64,000 nt of DNA, taken from the NCBI RefSeq assembly GCF_036867135.1, contig NZ_JBAJIJ010000001.1:682001-746000 (forward strand). Reading direction: 5' to 3'. A model generated the notes under the pieces. That model saw nothing but the letters and a program-made list of their open reading frames with translations. It did not search any database and had not been told where the DNA came from. Origin of the DNA: Aeromicrobium sp. Sec7.5 (GTDB lineage Bacteria; Actinomycetota; Actinomycetes; Propionibacteriales; Nocardioidaceae). The translations under genes were made by a program, and so were the position numbers. Shown piece by piece: positions 61,648-64,000 of the stretch. Position 1 is the first letter of the stretch. Every line of letters starts with the position of its first letter.

Positions 61648-62406
61648 TCATCGACCCCGCTTCGCCGCACGGGCCACGAGGGACGTCGGCGCGTGCTTGG
61701 CGAAGAACGTCAGCACCTTGTAGCGCTTCGACGGCACCGAGAGCGACTTGCCGCGCTCGAGGTCGCGCAGACCGTCCGCGACGACACGATCGGACTTCAG
61801 CCACATCCACTTCGGGACGCCGGAGATGTCCATCTCGCCGCGCTGGTGGAACTCGGTGCGCGTGAAGCCGGGAGCGAGCGCCATGACCGTGACGCCCGAG
61901 GCCCCGTGGTGCCAGCCCGCCCACAGCGAGAGGTTGGTCAGCCACGCCTTGTGCGCGGAGTAGGCGCCGCGGGGGGTGAACGCCGCGACGCTCGTGACGT
62001 TGACGATCCCGCCGTGCCCGCGCGGCGTCATGGCCTTGATCGCCGCGTCCATCAGGTGCATCGGAGCGCGCACGAGGAGGTCGAGCTGGCGGTCCTCCTC
62101 GGCGATCTCCGTCGTGCCGAACCACCCGGCCAGCGACGCGCCGGCGTTGTTCACGAGCAGGTCGACCGGCCGGTCGGGGTCCGCGAGGGCCGCGGCGACC
62201 CGGTCGACGTCGCCGGGGACGGTGAGATCGGCCGCCAGGACGTCGACCTCGACCCCGTGCGCCGCGCGCAGCTCGGCTGCGACCTCCTCCAACCGCTGCG
62301 TGTCGCGGGCGACCAGGATCAGGTCGTCGCCGCGAGCGGCGAGGGCACGGACGAACGAGTGGCCGATGCCGGCGGTGGCGCCGGTGACGAGTGCGCGAGA
62401 AGACAT
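61648..62406 (-). CDS. Short-chain dehydrogenase/reductase
   Basis: 252 residues. NADP-binding TGATAGIG, NNAG, catalytic Ser in NVTSVAAF and YSAHKAW (Tyr, Lys). The C-terminal basic tail is a feature of the membrane-associated Rv0484-like SDRs. ATG 62406 follows CATGCT by 7 bases. Confidence 0.9.
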   Translation of the reverse strand: MSSRALVTGATAGIGHSFVRALAARGDDLILVARDTQRLEEVAAELRAAHGVEVDVLAADLTVPGDVDRVAAALADPDRPVDLLVNNAGASLAGWFGTTEIAEEDRQLDLLVRAPMHLMDAAIKAMTPRGHGGIVNVTSVAAFTPRGAYSAHKAWLTNLSLWAGWHHGASGVTVMALAPGFTRTEFHQRGEMDISGVPKWMWLKSDRVVADGLRDLERGKSLSVPSKRYKVLTFFAKHAPTSLVARAAKRGR

Positions 62407-62465
62407 GTGCCCCAGCATGCCGCACGCGCGCCGACCGGGGCGTCGCCAGTGGCACAATGGCCGAC

Positions 62466-63218
62466 GTGACGACGACGATCAGCGTGGTGAACCAGAAGGG
62501 CGGGGTCGGCAAGACGACGACCGTCGCCTCCCTCGGCGCGGCGCTGGTCGAGCTCGAGCAGCGGGTGCTGCTCGTCGACCTCGACCCGCAGGGCGGCCTG
62601 ACCTTCTCGCTGGGCGTCGACCCGGAGGACCTCGACGTCACGGTCGGCGACGTGCTGCTCGGCACGCACCGCGCCGACGACGCGATCGTGGTGACCGACG
62701 ACGGCGTGCACCTGCTGCCGTCGAACATCACCGTCACGCAGGCCGAGGAGGGCCTCGTGACCCGCACGGGACGCGAGCAGCGGCTGCGGGTGGCGCTCGA
62801 CAAGGTCGCCGGCGACTACGACGTGATCATCATCGACTGCCCGCCGACCCTCGGAGTCCTCACGGTCGGGGCGCTCTCCGCGTCCGACAAGGTGCTGATC
62901 CCGCTGCAGGCCGAGACGCTCGCGCACCGCGGTGTCGGCCAGCTGCTCGAGACGATCAACGACGTGCAGCAGTTCATCAACTCCGGGCTCACGGTCTGGG
63001 GGGTCCTGCCCACGATGTACGACGGGCGCACCAAGCACGCCCAGGCCGTCGTCGAGGCGATCGGCACGACCTACGAGCTGCCGATCATCTCGCCCGCGAT
63101 CCCGAAGTCGATCCGCTTCGCCGAGGCGCCGGCGATCGGCCGCACGATCCTCGGCACGCACCGCACGCACAAGGGCGCCGAGGCGTACCGCGCGGTGGCC
63201 GCCCAGCTGCTGGACTGA
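62466..63218 (+). CDS. ParA/MinD-family ATPase (chromosomal Soj type)
   Basis: 250 residues. Deviant Walker A QKGGVGKTTT, LVDLDPQGGLTF, Walker B VIIIDCPPTLG. An orphan: no ParB gene adjoins, so it is more likely a second ParA-like protein for cargo or cell-pole positioning than the replication-origin Soj. GTG 62466 follows CACAAT by 7 bases; ATG 62457 is the alternative. Confidence 0.9.
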   Translation: MTTTISVVNQKGGVGKTTTVASLGAALVELEQRVLLVDLDPQGGLTFSLGVDPEDLDVTVGDVLLGTHRADDAIVVTDDGVHLLPSNITVTQAEEGLVTRTGREQRLRVALDKVAGDYDVIIIDCPPTLGVLTVGALSASDKVLIPLQAETLAHRGVGQLLETINDVQQFINSGLTVWGVLPTMYDGRTKHAQAVVEAIGTTYELPIISPAIPKSIRFAEAPAIGRTILGTHRTHKGAEAYRAVAAQLLD

Positions 63219-63230
63219 CCCACACCACTC

Positions 63231-63283
63231 CGAGCACGACCGAGGGGCCCGACGCGATGCGTCGGGCCCCTCGGTCGTGCTCG
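63231..63283. terminator. Bidirectional terminator, 25-bp perfect stem
   Basis: 63231-63255 and 63259-63283 are perfectly complementary, with loop GAT. Between the convergent parA-like gene and the helicase gene. The longest perfect hairpin I see in the window. Confidence 0.9.
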
Positions 63284-63293
63284 GTCGCCTCGG

Positions 63294-64000
<707 letters not shown>

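Noticed and set aside
62466..63218. Chromosome-partition locus or replication origin
   Set aside because: No parB, parS-like palindrome, DnaA boxes or dnaA/gidB neighbours.

Overview
The window is chromosomal DNA of a high-GC actinobacterium. Evidence: about 70% G+C coding bias, many GTG starts, 4-base stop/start overlaps (ATGA, GTGA), a mycothiol-conjugate amidase gene (mca), an HspR-type HAIR element, and the gene order rplY-pth-mfd-mazG-eno-ftsB-DUF501-ppx. I would place it in Propionibacteriales, probably Nocardioidaceae (Aeromicrobium- or Nocardioides-like); the genus is inference. There is no rRNA, prophage, insertion sequence with a transposase, CRISPR array or biosynthetic cluster. 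Most genes are vertical housekeeping genes; the novelty lies in one odd ABC operon, in short repeats and in regulatory sites.

Layout. 1-3542 (minus): sensor kinase, degenerate GGDEF membrane protein and family-2 glycosyltransferase, a signalling/polysaccharide cluster. 3727-12901: information-processing and cell-division block. 12898-15475: a membrane protein with its own winged-helix regulator, an unusual tRNA with anticodon UAA, trmB and a DinB-like protein. 15614-22094: Bax-inhibitor-like protein, SGNH hydrolase, tyrosine phosphatase, pirin, an SDR-P450 operon and a broken glyoxalase-family gene. 22248-28949: stress and redox genes (Hsp20, MsrA, GreA, Mca), an AI-2E permease and threonine dehydratase. 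29017-34224: YyaL-type protein, HlyIII, UppS, PhoH.

34298-39843 is an operon of five overlapping genes: an LpqY-like lipoprotein, SugA- and SugB-like permeases, a SugC-like protein that has lost every ATPase motif, and a DUF2079 membrane protein. It also contains the only in-frame TTA codon I noticed in the window. 40089-42103 (minus): a SpeE-like methyltransferase and fumC. 42307-49364: a branched-chain amino-acid-type (HAAT) ABC importer with an acyl-CoA synthetase gene translationally coupled between its ATPase and permease genes. 49474-52736: VOC protein, PaiB-like protein, hydrolase, GlpX. 52886-56436: ftsE-ftsX-M23 peptidase-smpB. 56433-64000: amidohydrolase, MaoC protein, phosphatase, a SnoaL-like gene with a LexA-like box, PHP phosphoesterase, hydrolase, SDR, ParA and the 3' part of a DEAD-box helicase gene.

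Two themes run through the window. First, over twenty genes have a TANNNT-like -10 hexamer followed 6-8 bases later by ATG or GTG, the leaderless-transcript architecture of actinobacteria; two divergent pairs interlock their -10 boxes on opposite strands. Second, several families of short palindromic intergenic repeats are present; one element has destroyed the 5' part of a VOC gene and another separates livF from livG between 13-bp direct repeats.
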